39,012 nt of DNA, from contig CAJODZ010000009.1 in the NCBI GenBank assembly GCA_905233645.1, forward strand, positions 1 through 39,012. The letters are read 5' to 3'. This document shows, piece after piece, positions 17,483 through 25,428 of the stretch. Made by a program: the position numbers and the translations under genes. Each line of letters opens with the position of its first letter. The stretch's first letter is position 1. The notes beneath the pieces are model-generated. The model ran no database searches, was not told the origin of the DNA, and saw only the letters and a list, made by a program, of their open reading frames with translations. The stretch is from an uncultured Synergistales bacterium (GTDB lineage: Bacteria; Synergistota; Synergistia; Synergistales; Aminobacteriaceae).

Positions 17483-18661
17483 TTATTTATTCCTCCAAAC
17501 GTTCCAGCAATCGACAAAAGGAACATCAATTTTTAAATCTAAATACTCTTTATGAGGTACGCCCAAAATAACACCGTCAGCACGTTTTAAAATTTCATCA
17601 AGCGGTTCAGTGTTTAAATAAGGGTCATGAATTAACGGGATGGCCATTTTAAACTCAAGGACTTTTTTAACTTTAAATGAGAGACTTTCTCGCGTGTCGT
17701 CATTATTAGCTTTGAATGCCATACCTAAAATTGCGATGTTTTTATCTTTCAAGCTTTGCATCTTCTTTTCAAGCTGACCAACTACGAAATCAGGTAACCC
17801 CTCATTAACGAGCATTCCCGCTTGGCCTAAAAAGAATTTATTGTTGTAAAACGCTGATAATTGCATTGTGTCCTTAAATAAACACGGTCCAGCAGCAAAA
17901 CCTGCACGTGCAAAATGTTTAGCTCTAGGGTAATCATCAGAAAGTGCGTCTAAAATTTTATAGAAATCATAGCCACGCTCTTCGACCATCATATAAAATT
18001 GGTTAGCTATAGCAAACTCAAGATAACGCCAAGAATTAGTCATCAATTTTGCGAGCTCGGCCTCTTCTAATTCGAGTTTAATAATTTTGGGGGCAATATT
18101 GCTAAAAATTTCCGAAGCTTCCTCAAATGCTTTATCGTTATTTGCTGAAACGAGCTGAGGCAACGTGAAAATTTCTTCAATGCCTTTACCTTGTACAATT
18201 CTTTCGGGACAGAACGCTAATTTACACGGCGCATTAAAACTTTTTACGAGCATATTTTCAACGACTTTAGACACACCTGGGAAAATCGTACTGCGTAAAA
18301 TTATTAGCTGGTCAGGATTTAAATACGGCAAATATAATTTTATGACTTTGAGAACATCGTTAATTTTAGGATTTAAATGTTCGTCAACTGGAGTACCTGT
18401 AACAAAAATAACCGCATCAGAATTTTTAACAGCGCTCATATCCTTTGTGGCTCTTAATTTTTTATTAGCTAAGCATTTTTTTAAAAGCTCTTCCGCGCCG
18501 GCTTCTTGAAATGGGACGCAACCACTGTTAATTTTATTTATAACGTCGTCGTTTATATCAACAAGAGTAATATTACCCTCTGTATTTTTACCGAAAGATA
18601 GGGCTACTCCCAATGGGAAACCAACATGACCGCAGCCACCGATAATGCAAATTTTTTTCAT
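17483..18661 (-). CDS. UDP-sugar 6-dehydrogenase family protein
   Basis: UDP-glucose/GDP-mannose dehydrogenase family: two-step NAD+ oxidation of a sugar nucleotide to its uronic acid. 392 residues. The NAD site IIGGCGHVGFPLG is at the N-terminus, the substrate region FCPERIVQGKGIEEI follows, and the catalytic cysteine is in AAGPCLFKD. The C-terminal UDP-binding domain has GMAFKANNDDTRES. PERIVQGKG is closer to the WecC/UDP-N-acetyl-mannosamine or -glucosamine dehydrogenase branch than to Ugd, but the substrate is not certain. First gene of the 18661-13850 operon; AGGAGG lies a little far (15 bases) from the ATG. Confidence 0.9.
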   Translation of the reverse strand: MKKICIIGGCGHVGFPLGVALSFGKNTEGNITLVDINDDVINKINSGCVPFQEAGAEELLKKCLANKKLRATKDMSAVKNSDAVIFVTGTPVDEHLNPKINDVLKVIKLYLPYLNPDQLIILRSTIFPGVSKVVENMLVKSFNAPCKLAFCPERIVQGKGIEEIFTLPQLVSANNDKAFEEASEIFSNIAPKIIKLELEEAELAKLMTNSWRYLEFAIANQFYMMVEERGYDFYKILDALSDDYPRAKHFARAGFAAGPCLFKDTMQLSAFYNNKFFLGQAGMLVNEGLPDFVVGQLEKKMQSLKDKNIAILGMAFKANNDDTRESLSFKVKKVLEFKMAIPLIHDPYLNTEPLDEILKRADGVILGVPHKEYLDLKIDVPFVDCWNVWRNK

Positions 18662-18741
18662 GATAATAATTAAAAACCTCCTAAACTTTATAAATTTTAG
18701 CTCATTATTAGTTTTCGGAGAGAAATAAATATTTTTAACAT

Positions 18742-18776
18742 AAAAAATCCCCCCGTTATAATTTTCTGCGGAGGGA
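18742..18776 (-). terminator. Rho-independent terminator after ferritin-like gene
   Basis: Minus strand TCCCTCCG pairs with CGGGGGGA (one wobble, 13-base loop), then TTTTTT. It separates the ferritin-like gene from the polysaccharide operon downstream. Confidence 0.85.
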
Positions 18777-18806
18777 AATTTTTTAAATATATTCTAGAAA
18801 ACTGGA

Positions 18807-19268
18807 TTATTTTACAAAAGAGTTATACCAGTTTTCGCGGCCAATGAGTTTAATGAGTTCAAGCTGCTGTCCGCCCCAGTACATGTCCTCTTCTTCGTCC
18901 TTGTAATAATCTTTGAGCATGTCGTAGGTCGTGACATCGCATTTCGCTGTTTCCATGATACCAGCAAGCCACGCTAAACCGTCTTTTGAGACCTGTAAAT
19001 CATATTTCACAAATTCGAGCGCGTCGCAACAAACAGGAGCGTCTTTTTTATCTCCATTCTTGACTTCTCCGCCTAAATCTAAAATTCTATCGACGCACTT
19101 AATGACATAGCCTCTTTCTTCTTCGGCATGTTCAGCGTATTTGTCAGCTAACTTTTCTAAACCCTGCGATGCAAAAATTCTTGACTGAATTGCATGTCCG
19201 TCGGCCTGTTGGGCAAGCTGAGTTACAATTTCCTGAAGTCCTGCAATAATTTTTTCTTTGTCTGACAT
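18807..19268 (-). CDS. Bacterioferritin-like four-helix protein without ferroxidase ligands
   Basis: The 153 residues follow the bacterioferritin helix pattern: RILDLGG in place of RILFLEG, and KDEEEDMYW...LELIKLIG in place of RDEEGHIDW...LDLIQKMG. By-eye alignment to E. coli Bfr puts non-ligands at four of six diiron positions: E18 to Leu, H54 to Tyr, E94 to Ser, H130 to Asp; E51 and E127 remain. The heme Met52 position is Arg. Iron oxidation as in Bfr is therefore unlikely. It could be a storage-inert shell subunit or a repurposed four-helix protein. The ATG has no normal Shine-Dalgarno because a structured element abuts it; AGGAGG is 44 bases upstream. Confidence 0.8.
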   Translation of the reverse strand: MSDKEKIIAGLQEIVTQLAQQADGHAIQSRIFASQGLEKLADKYAEHAEEERGYVIKCVDRILDLGGEVKNGDKKDAPVCCDALEFVKYDLQVSKDGLAWLAGIMETAKCDVTTYDMLKDYYKDEEEDMYWGGQQLELIKLIGRENWYNSFVK

Positions 19269-19491
19269 AGTGAACTACCGCCACTTATAGAAGATGGCAG
19301 CTTCCTTTAATCCTCCTAACCTGAATACTTCTTAGCCTTCAGGATTTCGTTTTACAGGAATCAGTTTATGAGGCTAACCCTTCCCTACGCTCCATAGGTA
19401 CTGTTACCTTACGGGCAACATTTGAAAACCTGCGTGGCATTATACCATACAGGCAATTCATCTCCCACTTGAAGAAGTGGGAGTCTTCTTG
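19269..19491 (-). ncRNA. Structured intergenic element, candidate orphan HEARO/omega RNA or IS200/IS605-type remnant
   Basis: About 220 bases, more GC-rich than surrounding spacers and with no real ORF. In minus-strand order: perfect 9-bp hairpin CTCCCACTT/AAGTGGGAG with 4-base loop (19483-19462); TGGTATAAT, an extended -10-like motif that also folds (19447-19439); GTTGCC/GGTAAC hairpin (19419-19403); long stem TTAGCCT/AGGCTAA (19377-19332) enclosing AACTGATTCC and AAACGAAATCC; then a terminal GCCA-CTT/AAG-TGGC hairpin ending GTAGTTCAC. End hairpins, compact internal folds and the absence of an ORF recall HEARO (IscB/IsrB omega) RNAs or tnpB right-end RNAs. The likeness is from memory, not a search. 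It begins at the ferredoxin gene's stop and ends 3 bases before the ferritin-like ATG. Confidence 0.5.
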
Positions 19492-20328
19492 CTAGTTAAT
19501 GATAAAAATTTCTGGCTCAAGCCGAGACATAAAAGCACCAGAAAATTTTATCATGATATCGTTCATTTCTTCGCTGGTTGATTTAATTGCGTGCTTTGGA
19601 CATCTGTTTACGCAAGCAAAACAGCCAATGCATTTATCAAGGTCAAATTTTTTATTCTCAATGTCAATAGCGTCAACCGGACAATGACGAACACAAGTTT
19701 TGCATTTTATACAAGCGTCTGAAATTATTTTTAATTTATATGACGGCGGAAGCATATACGGTTCATCGGGGTGTTCTTCACGATAAGCAATAATTTGATT
19801 GCCTGCTTCAGCAGATGACCAATTTGTTTTTGGCATTGTGTGAAGATTTAAATCGCCGCTCAAAACTTTTTCATAAGCACGCTTGCCGAAATCTAACATA
19901 ATTTTTTCGTCTTCAGCATCAGGCCGTCCGTCTCCAAGTTCAGGACTTATAGAATGCCTGGCTATAAAAGCTCCCAACGCCGCAACTTTGAAACCCTGTT
20001 TTTCAGCGCGTGAGAGCATTTCGTTAAGAGCTATCCCGTAATAACCGTTGCCATAAGTTATAACACCAATAAAAGGCGTATCATTAGCATTAAGACAGGC
20101 AAAAATTTTATCAAGTTGCATTAAAATCAGTCCGGCTGTCATAGTTCCGAAAATCACTAAATCACCGCTGTCAAAATTGTAATCTTTCTTGCGGCTTTCT
20201 ACACTTAAAAGGTCGTGAGTTTCAACGGGAATATCTTTGATTGACGACGCAATCTTTTTGACGATTTTCTCACTTAAACCGCTGGGGCTGAAGTAAACTA
20301 AATGCAATTTTTTAATTTTCTTAGCCAT
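19492..20328 (-). CDS. EFR1-type flavodoxin-ferredoxin fusion protein
   Basis: The N-terminal 170 or so residues are flavodoxin-like (LVYFSPSGLSEKIVKKIA as the FMN phosphate loop, LVIFGTMTAGLILMQLD, VITYGNGYYG). A bacterial ferredoxin domain follows with two [4Fe-4S] motifs CIKCKTCVRHCP and CIGCFACVNRCP. It is a cytosolic low-potential electron carrier; the partner is unknown. Its ATG shares one base with the stop of the upstream hydrolase gene (TAATG), so translation is coupled. Its stop lies directly at the edge of the structured element. Family name EFR1 is from general knowledge of this domain order. Confidence 0.88.
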   Translation of the reverse strand: MAKKIKKLHLVYFSPSGLSEKIVKKIASSIKDIPVETHDLLSVESRKKDYNFDSGDLVIFGTMTAGLILMQLDKIFACLNANDTPFIGVITYGNGYYGIALNEMLSRAEKQGFKVAALGAFIARHSISPELGDGRPDAEDEKIMLDFGKRAYEKVLSGDLNLHTMPKTNWSSAEAGNQIIAYREEHPDEPYMLPPSYKLKIISDACIKCKTCVRHCPVDAIDIENKKFDLDKCIGCFACVNRCPKHAIKSTSEEMNDIMIKFSGAFMSRLEPEIFIIN

Positions 20329-21053
20329 TAGTCCAACCTCATTATTATTTTTTCTTCAAGATTTTTATAACCTTCGGGCGTGTGCGTTGAAAGATAAATC
20401 GTAGGATTATTTTTAATGAATTCGCGAACTCTATTTAATGTATCGCGCGCAGCTTCTAAATCCTCAAAGACGATTGATAATTTATTTTTCTTTAATGCCG
20501 TGTCATTGTAAGTTACGTCGCCGTGAAGCATGTAATATACGCCGTCGTCGCCCTCAACTATTACGATACTGTTACCTTTAGTATGTCCGCGTGCTTTGAT
20601 GAAATAAATTCCGTCTGCGATTTTTTGAGAGTGTTCAAAATTTTTATATGCGCCGTCTGTATATTCGCATCTGATAATATTTTCGCCAGTCAATTTCAAA
20701 GCGTCCGCGTCTTCAGGCCCGATATAAATTTTTGCGTTCGGGAAACTTTTAAGCTCGCCTGTGTGGTCAGGGTGTTTATGAGTAACGAGAATTTTTGTAA
20801 CCTGTTCTTTTTTGTAACCGAGAGCCTCGAATCCTGCAACATAATCATTAACTTTACGATAGCCCTTAAACTCTTGTTCAGCAGGCAAGCCCGTGTCAAC
20901 TAAAATAACCTCTTTGCCAGTGTCAATCAAAAAATTTTGAAGGCTTGCCGGATATGTAACATCATGTCTTCCGTCGCTCTTATTTTCTCCGCCGAATAAA
21001 AAATCTTCCGCAAAAGAACCGTCATCATAAAGTTTTACTACTTTTATTTCCAT
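20328..21053 (-). CDS. Metallo-beta-lactamase-fold hydrolase, lactonase-like
   Basis: 241-residue cytosolic MBL-fold protein. Metal site THKHPDHTGEL (HxHxDH), preceding strand VILVDTGLP, a third His in ARGHTKGNS, Asp in LHGDVTYND, and a late His in STHTPEG. Arrangement and length are close to N-acyl-homoserine lactone lactonases, though this family is broad and the substrate is unknown. It starts after AGGGGGT. It lies between the PPOX gene (21-base gap) and the flavodoxin-ferredoxin gene, suggesting a redox or detoxification operon. Confidence 0.87.
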   Translation of the reverse strand: MEIKVVKLYDDGSFAEDFLFGGENKSDGRHDVTYPASLQNFLIDTGKEVILVDTGLPAEQEFKGYRKVNDYVAGFEALGYKKEQVTKILVTHKHPDHTGELKSFPNAKIYIGPEDADALKLTGENIIRCEYTDGAYKNFEHSQKIADGIYFIKARGHTKGNSIVIVEGDDGVYYMLHGDVTYNDTALKKNKLSIVFEDLEAARDTLNRVREFIKNNPTIYLSTHTPEGYKNLEEKIIMRLD

Positions 21054-21074
21054 AATAGTTTTACCCCCTAAGAA

Positions 21075-21470
21075 CTATAACGAAAATTCTTTGCTCTCGC
21101 CTGTCATCGTTGAGCAAACAGCTTTCCAAGTATCAAGATAAAAAATTTCAAACTTCCCGTCGCCGACCGAATACATTTTCGATAACGAAGGCATAACTTC
21201 AAGAGCTTTTTTCTGAGTTTCGGACGTTGTAGCAAATTTAACCGTACCTGTTATTCTCATTGTGTTAAATTTTTCATCGGTACACGCAATTTCAATTTTT
21301 GGATTAGCAACAAGCTGTTTATAAACGGGTTTTTTATTTGATGTACAGAAAGCTAATTTGCCTCCGCAGTCCATAACAAAACCGAAAGGTCTAACGTGAG
21401 GCTGGTCTTCGTCAACAGTGGCAATATAAAAAATTTTCGCGTTCTGTAAAAATTCTAATACTTCTTTCAT
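21075..21470 (-). CDS. PPOX-family flavin-binding protein
   Basis: 131-residue split-barrel protein of the pyridoxamine 5'-phosphate oxidase superfamily: IFYIATVDEDQPHVRPFGFV at the N-terminus, the FMN-phosphate-contacting region LAFCTSNKKPVYKQL, then MRITGTVKF. Probable FMN- or deazaflavin-dependent reductase; the substrate cannot be called. ATG follows AAGGAG. First gene of the 21470-19492 operon, divergent from the HxlR remnant, which probably once controlled it; HxlR regulators often sit next to flavin oxidoreductase genes. Confidence 0.87.
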   Translation of the reverse strand: MKEVLEFLQNAKIFYIATVDEDQPHVRPFGFVMDCGGKLAFCTSNKKPVYKQLVANPKIEIACTDEKFNTMRITGTVKFATTSETQKKALEVMPSLSKMYSVGDGKFEIFYLDTWKAVCSTMTGESKEFSL

Positions 21471-21491
21471 AGCGATAACTAAACTCCTTAA

Positions 21492-21799
21492 TTTTTATTA
21501 AAAATTTTTGGCGGAAAATGGAAGTTACCGATAATTTGTATTTTGGCAAACAAACAACCTCAACGTTACAGCTCAATACGGCGTAAGCTTAAAGATTTAT
21601 GTTAGCTCAATCATTAAGGGAATTGGAAGCCGATAATTTGATTTCCAGACACCAATATAACGAAATACCTCCTCACGTCGAATATACTTTAACAGAAAAA
21701 GGCCGCAGCTCTTTGAGTTTCGTAACGGAGGCGGCAAAATGGGCTGTGGGAGAAATGGGTAATCAAAATTTGTGTCCGGACTGCGGAAAATGTATTTAA
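21492..21799 (+). pseudogene. HxlR-family transcription regulator, 5' truncated and frameshifted
   Basis: One frame reads FGGKWKLPIICILANKQPQ then RYSSIRRKLKD up to 21596, the first half of the HxlR winged helix. The second half, MLAQSLRELEADNLISRHQYNEIPPHVEYTLTEKG, continues from 21599 in another frame and ends at 21799 with CPDCGKCI. About four to five residues between KLKD and MLAQ are missing, and the usual N-terminal Cys-Pro segment is absent with a stop codon just upstream. The track shows only the second half. This is a decayed regulator, divergent from the PPOX operon. Confidence 0.82.
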
Positions 21800-21836
21800 T
21801 TCAAAGATTTTATATTTACTGAGAAATATTTTTAAA

Positions 21837-24413
21837 TTACATTTGTGCGGCGATGCTTGCTTTTTTTAAACGAACGAGAATTTTTAATGCTTGCATTGGC
21901 GTTGTGTTATCAGTGTCCAAATTTATAAGCTCTTGTATTATTGCGTCCGTATCTGTTGAAAAAATCGAAATTTGACGGCGTAATGCTCTCTGCTCTAAAA
22001 CAGGTTGTGCATCAGGGATTTTCGATGGCTCAAAATTTCCGCTCTCAAAAATTTTTAATAATTCAAACGCACGCCCTAATACTGAATTTGGTAAACCGGC
22101 TAAACGTGCTACTTCAATCCCATATGAACGCGAAGCCGCACCCTCTTTAACGTGATGTAAAAATATTATTCCGTCGTCGCCTTCTGAAACGGCCATGCTG
22201 TAATTTTTAATGCCCTGTAATCTTTCCTCAAGGCATATTAACTCATGACAATGCGTAGCAAATAACACACGCGCTTTTGATTGTGAGTGTAAATATTCCA
22301 AAACTGCCCACGCTATGCTCATGCCGTCATATGTTGCTGTGCCGCGTCCAATTTCATCGAGAATTATTAAGCTCCGGTCAGTCAAATTATTTAAAATATT
22401 CGCCGTCTCTAACATCTCAATCATAAATGTACTATTGCCACGTACTAAATCATCGTGCGCCCCAATTCTCGTAAACACGCGGTCAATAATTCCGATTTCG
22501 GCACTTTCAGCAGGTATCCATAAACCAGCCTGAGCCATTATCGCTAATACTGCGGCCATTCGTAACCAAGTCGATTTACCAGCCATGTTCGGCCCCGTCA
22601 AAATTATTATTCGCGCGTTATCGTTTAAATTTATATCGTTCGGGACAAAAACATTATCTTTAACACCGGCTTCGATTACAGGGTGGCGGCCGTTCTTAAT
22701 ATTAAAAACATTGCTCTCGTTTATAACAGGGCATGTAAAATTTCTAGCTCCGGCAATTTCAGCACCAGACGCTACACAATCTAACACACCTAATAATTTT
22801 CCGGCCATTTGTAATTTATCACTTTGATTTATAACGTCTTGAACAACTTTATAAAAAAGTTCTGTCTCAAGTTTTGCGATTTCGTCTTCACTGTTATTCA
22901 TTCGTTCTTGAAAATCGCGCAACTCTTTTGTTACGTAACGTTGAGCATTCGTTAAAGTCTGTTTGCGTTCAAAATGAGGCGGTGTGAAATTTAATCCAGC
23001 TTTCCCGATTTCTAAATAATAGCCCATTGCTTGAGTATGTCCGGCTTTTAATTTAGGTGTCGAACTTGCTAAACGCTCGCGCTCTAAATATTGTTCAAGC
23101 CATTTTTCGCCCTGACTGGAAATTTCGCGCCAAGACATTAAATCTTGATTGAACTCCGATTTTATAAAATTTCCATTAGCGATATTAGCCGGTAAATATT
23201 CTTCGAGCGCGCTTTCTAATTCGTCAAGCAATTCGCTAAAATCAGGAATATTTTTTAATAAATTTTTTAACGGCTCATCAATTTTTAACGCTTTAATTTC
23301 CGGAATAACTCTCAAAGTTTCACGTATTGCTCCCAAATCACGCGGGTTACCTGTTCCGAGTGCCAGTCTTGATAAAGAGCGTTCAATATCACGGGTTCCA
23401 GCTAATAAATCCTGCAGCTTGATTAAATTTTTGCGGTCTTCGATTAAAAGTTTTATAGCGTTCTGCCTGCGTTGTATGGCTTTGATGTCCATTAACGGCT
23501 TTAAAATCCATTTTCTAAGAGTTCGCCGTCCTGTAGCTGTTCTGCATTTATCCAAGCACGTAAACAAAGATAAACTATTTGGCGCGAGTTCGGGCGTAAG
23601 CTCTAAATTCCTCTGTGCTTGAGCGTCAATACTCATATAACCTTTTGAAATCAACGGCGAAATTTTTAACACTCCGCTCATCGTTGAAAATTGTGTTGCT
23701 GAAAGATAATCAAGAACTGCCCATGCACAACCTATACAAGCGTCTTCAGAATTAACACCTAAGCCGTCTAAGCTTTTTAATTTGAGAAAATTTTTTAATC
23801 TTTCGGCGGCGTTGTAAATTTTAAAATTTTCTGAGTTAATCGCATGAGAATTGTAATCATTTAAAAATTCGGGCTTATTCTTTAAACTTGACGGATACAA
23901 AATTTCACCAGGTTCAAACGCTCCGAGCATTGCTAAACCTTCACGCAATTCAAAACTTCCAACTTCTAATTTACCTGTATCGACCGATAACAAAGCCAAC
24001 GAAATTTTTTCACGAAAAATATTTACGGCTGCTAAATGTCCTGAATTATCGTTTGAATTTTCTTCAGGCACATATGTTCCGGGCGTAACAACTCGAACAA
24101 CTTTACGTTCAATCAATTTCGCGCTGCCGGCTTCAGTCATTTGTTCACAGATTGCGGCGCGATAACCTGCTTTAATTAGACGGCCAAGATAAGAATTTAA
24201 AGCATGATACGGAATGCCGGCCATAGGGATTTTTTTGTCATGGTCTCTTGCTGTTAAAGCTATATCCAACGCGGAGGCAGCTTTTTTAGCGTCGTCGAAA
24301 AATAATTCGTAAAAATCGCCCATTCTAAATAGTAATAATTCTTCGGGGTATTTTTTCTTAAGCTCTTTATATTGACCGAGCCAAGGGGTAATTTTTACAT
24401 CGTTGGGTATCAT
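21837..24413 (-). CDS. mutS: DNA mismatch repair protein MutS
   Basis: ATPase that recognises mismatches and starts repair with MutL. The 858 residues are full length. The mismatch-contacting Phe-x-Glu is F34-Y-E36 in MGDFYELFF. Core domains follow, then the ATPase with Walker A GPNMAGKST, Walker B LIILDEIGRGTATYDG, and ATHCHEL. It begins 7 bases after the ttcA stop, and GGAGG within the end of ttcA serves as its ribosome site. mutL is not adjacent in this window. Confidence 0.97.
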   Translation of the reverse strand: MIPNDVKITPWLGQYKELKKKYPEELLLFRMGDFYELFFDDAKKAASALDIALTARDHDKKIPMAGIPYHALNSYLGRLIKAGYRAAICEQMTEAGSAKLIERKVVRVVTPGTYVPEENSNDNSGHLAAVNIFREKISLALLSVDTGKLEVGSFELREGLAMLGAFEPGEILYPSSLKNKPEFLNDYNSHAINSENFKIYNAAERLKNFLKLKSLDGLGVNSEDACIGCAWAVLDYLSATQFSTMSGVLKISPLISKGYMSIDAQAQRNLELTPELAPNSLSLFTCLDKCRTATGRRTLRKWILKPLMDIKAIQRRQNAIKLLIEDRKNLIKLQDLLAGTRDIERSLSRLALGTGNPRDLGAIRETLRVIPEIKALKIDEPLKNLLKNIPDFSELLDELESALEEYLPANIANGNFIKSEFNQDLMSWREISSQGEKWLEQYLERERLASSTPKLKAGHTQAMGYYLEIGKAGLNFTPPHFERKQTLTNAQRYVTKELRDFQERMNNSEDEIAKLETELFYKVVQDVINQSDKLQMAGKLLGVLDCVASGAEIAGARNFTCPVINESNVFNIKNGRHPVIEAGVKDNVFVPNDINLNDNARIIILTGPNMAGKSTWLRMAAVLAIMAQAGLWIPAESAEIGIIDRVFTRIGAHDDLVRGNSTFMIEMLETANILNNLTDRSLIILDEIGRGTATYDGMSIAWAVLEYLHSQSKARVLFATHCHELICLEERLQGIKNYSMAVSEGDDGIIFLHHVKEGAASRSYGIEVARLAGLPNSVLGRAFELLKIFESGNFEPSKIPDAQPVLEQRALRRQISIFSTDTDAIIQELINLDTDNTTPMQALKILVRLKKASIAAQM

Positions 24414-24420
24414 TTTTTAA

Positions 24421-25158
24421 TTACAGCCTCCATGCATCTTCGTTTGAAATATTTTCGAGTGCGTGAATAACTTTAGCACAAATGTCCGGTATGTCAGCTT
24501 TAAAATTTGCGAGCATGTTACGAACTTCTTGCCTCTTAGTAATTTTTGCGTAAGGGCATGGCGTTTGTAAAACAGGTAATTCAAGGCGTTTAACTTCGTC
24601 AATAATTGCGTTCTCGCTCAACAAAATTAACGGCCTTATTACATTTACATTCGTGCGCGACATAAAAGCCATTGGTTTAAAACTTTTAGCGCGTCCAGTG
24701 TGAAATAAATTCAAAAAGAACGTTTCGACCGCATCATCTTCACTATGACCCAACGCAATTTTATTAAAGCCATTCTCGTGAGCAAAGCTGCTTAAAATTC
24801 CTCGTCTCATATTTGCACAAAGTGAACACGGAGATTTTTCGTTACGGATTTTAATAATTTTCATAATGTCAGAATTTTGTATAAAGTATTTAATATTTTT
24901 CGCGGCGCAATAATTTTCTAATTCGTTTAAATCCATTCCAGAAATTTTCACGGTTAAAGCAGCGATATTAAATTTAATTGGGCTACGTTTAGAAAATTCG
25001 TCGAGCGCGTGTAAAAGTAATAAACTATCTTTGCCGCCTGATAACCCGATTAAAATATTATCGTCCTGATTTATTAAATTAAAATTTGAAATTGCGCGAC
25101 CGATTTTACGCCTAACGCTTAAATTTAAATTTTCGTGCCATTTTAAATTATTATTCAT
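24421..25158 (-). CDS. ttcA: tRNA 2-thiocytidine biosynthesis protein (TtcA family)
   Basis: N-type ATP pyrophosphatase that thiolates a tRNA base, by family C32. PP-loop GLSGGKDSLLLL near residues 36-47, CxxC in SPCSLCANMRRG, a later GHSEDDAVETFFLN, and CPYAK. These cysteines would hold the Fe-S cluster of TtcA. The track's TTG at 25197 adds a hydrophobic run MHLYYFYALKFLI unlike the family; the ATG at 25158 (MNNNLKWHENL) is more likely although neither has a clear Shine-Dalgarno. Upstream of mutS. TilS is the alternative, but TtcA-type cysteines argue against it. Confidence 0.85.
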   Translation of the reverse strand: MNNNLKWHENLNLSVRRKIGRAISNFNLINQDDNILIGLSGGKDSLLLLHALDEFSKRSPIKFNIAALTVKISGMDLNELENYCAAKNIKYFIQNSDIMKIIKIRNEKSPCSLCANMRRGILSSFAHENGFNKIALGHSEDDAVETFFLNLFHTGRAKSFKPMAFMSRTNVNVIRPLILLSENAIIDEVKRLELPVLQTPCPYAKITKRQEVRNMLANFKADIPDICAKVIHALENISNEDAWRL

Positions 25159-25428
25159 GATTAAAAATTTTAGCGCATAAAAATAATATAGGTGCAATAA
25201 CTTGATAGTACAGCCGCCGCAAACTTATAATTTCAATCATGAATTAAATAATAATATAGTATCTAATTTTTCTAGAAAGTACGGTGCGTTGAAATTTTAA
25301 TTAACAAAATAGCTAAAAAACTCGAACTCATATGGCCGGGCAAAGACGAAAAAATAAATCCTGAACCGCGCATTTTAATTGAGCGTCCCGATTTATCGAA
25401 CACAGAACACGACCCCGAAACTCAGAAC

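Noticed and set aside
19269-19491. CRISPR-like or riboswitch reading of the structured spacer
   Set aside because: There are no spaced direct repeats, and I could not match it to a known riboswitch class; the hairpin-bounded, gap-filling layout fits an IS200/IS605-type or omega-RNA element better.
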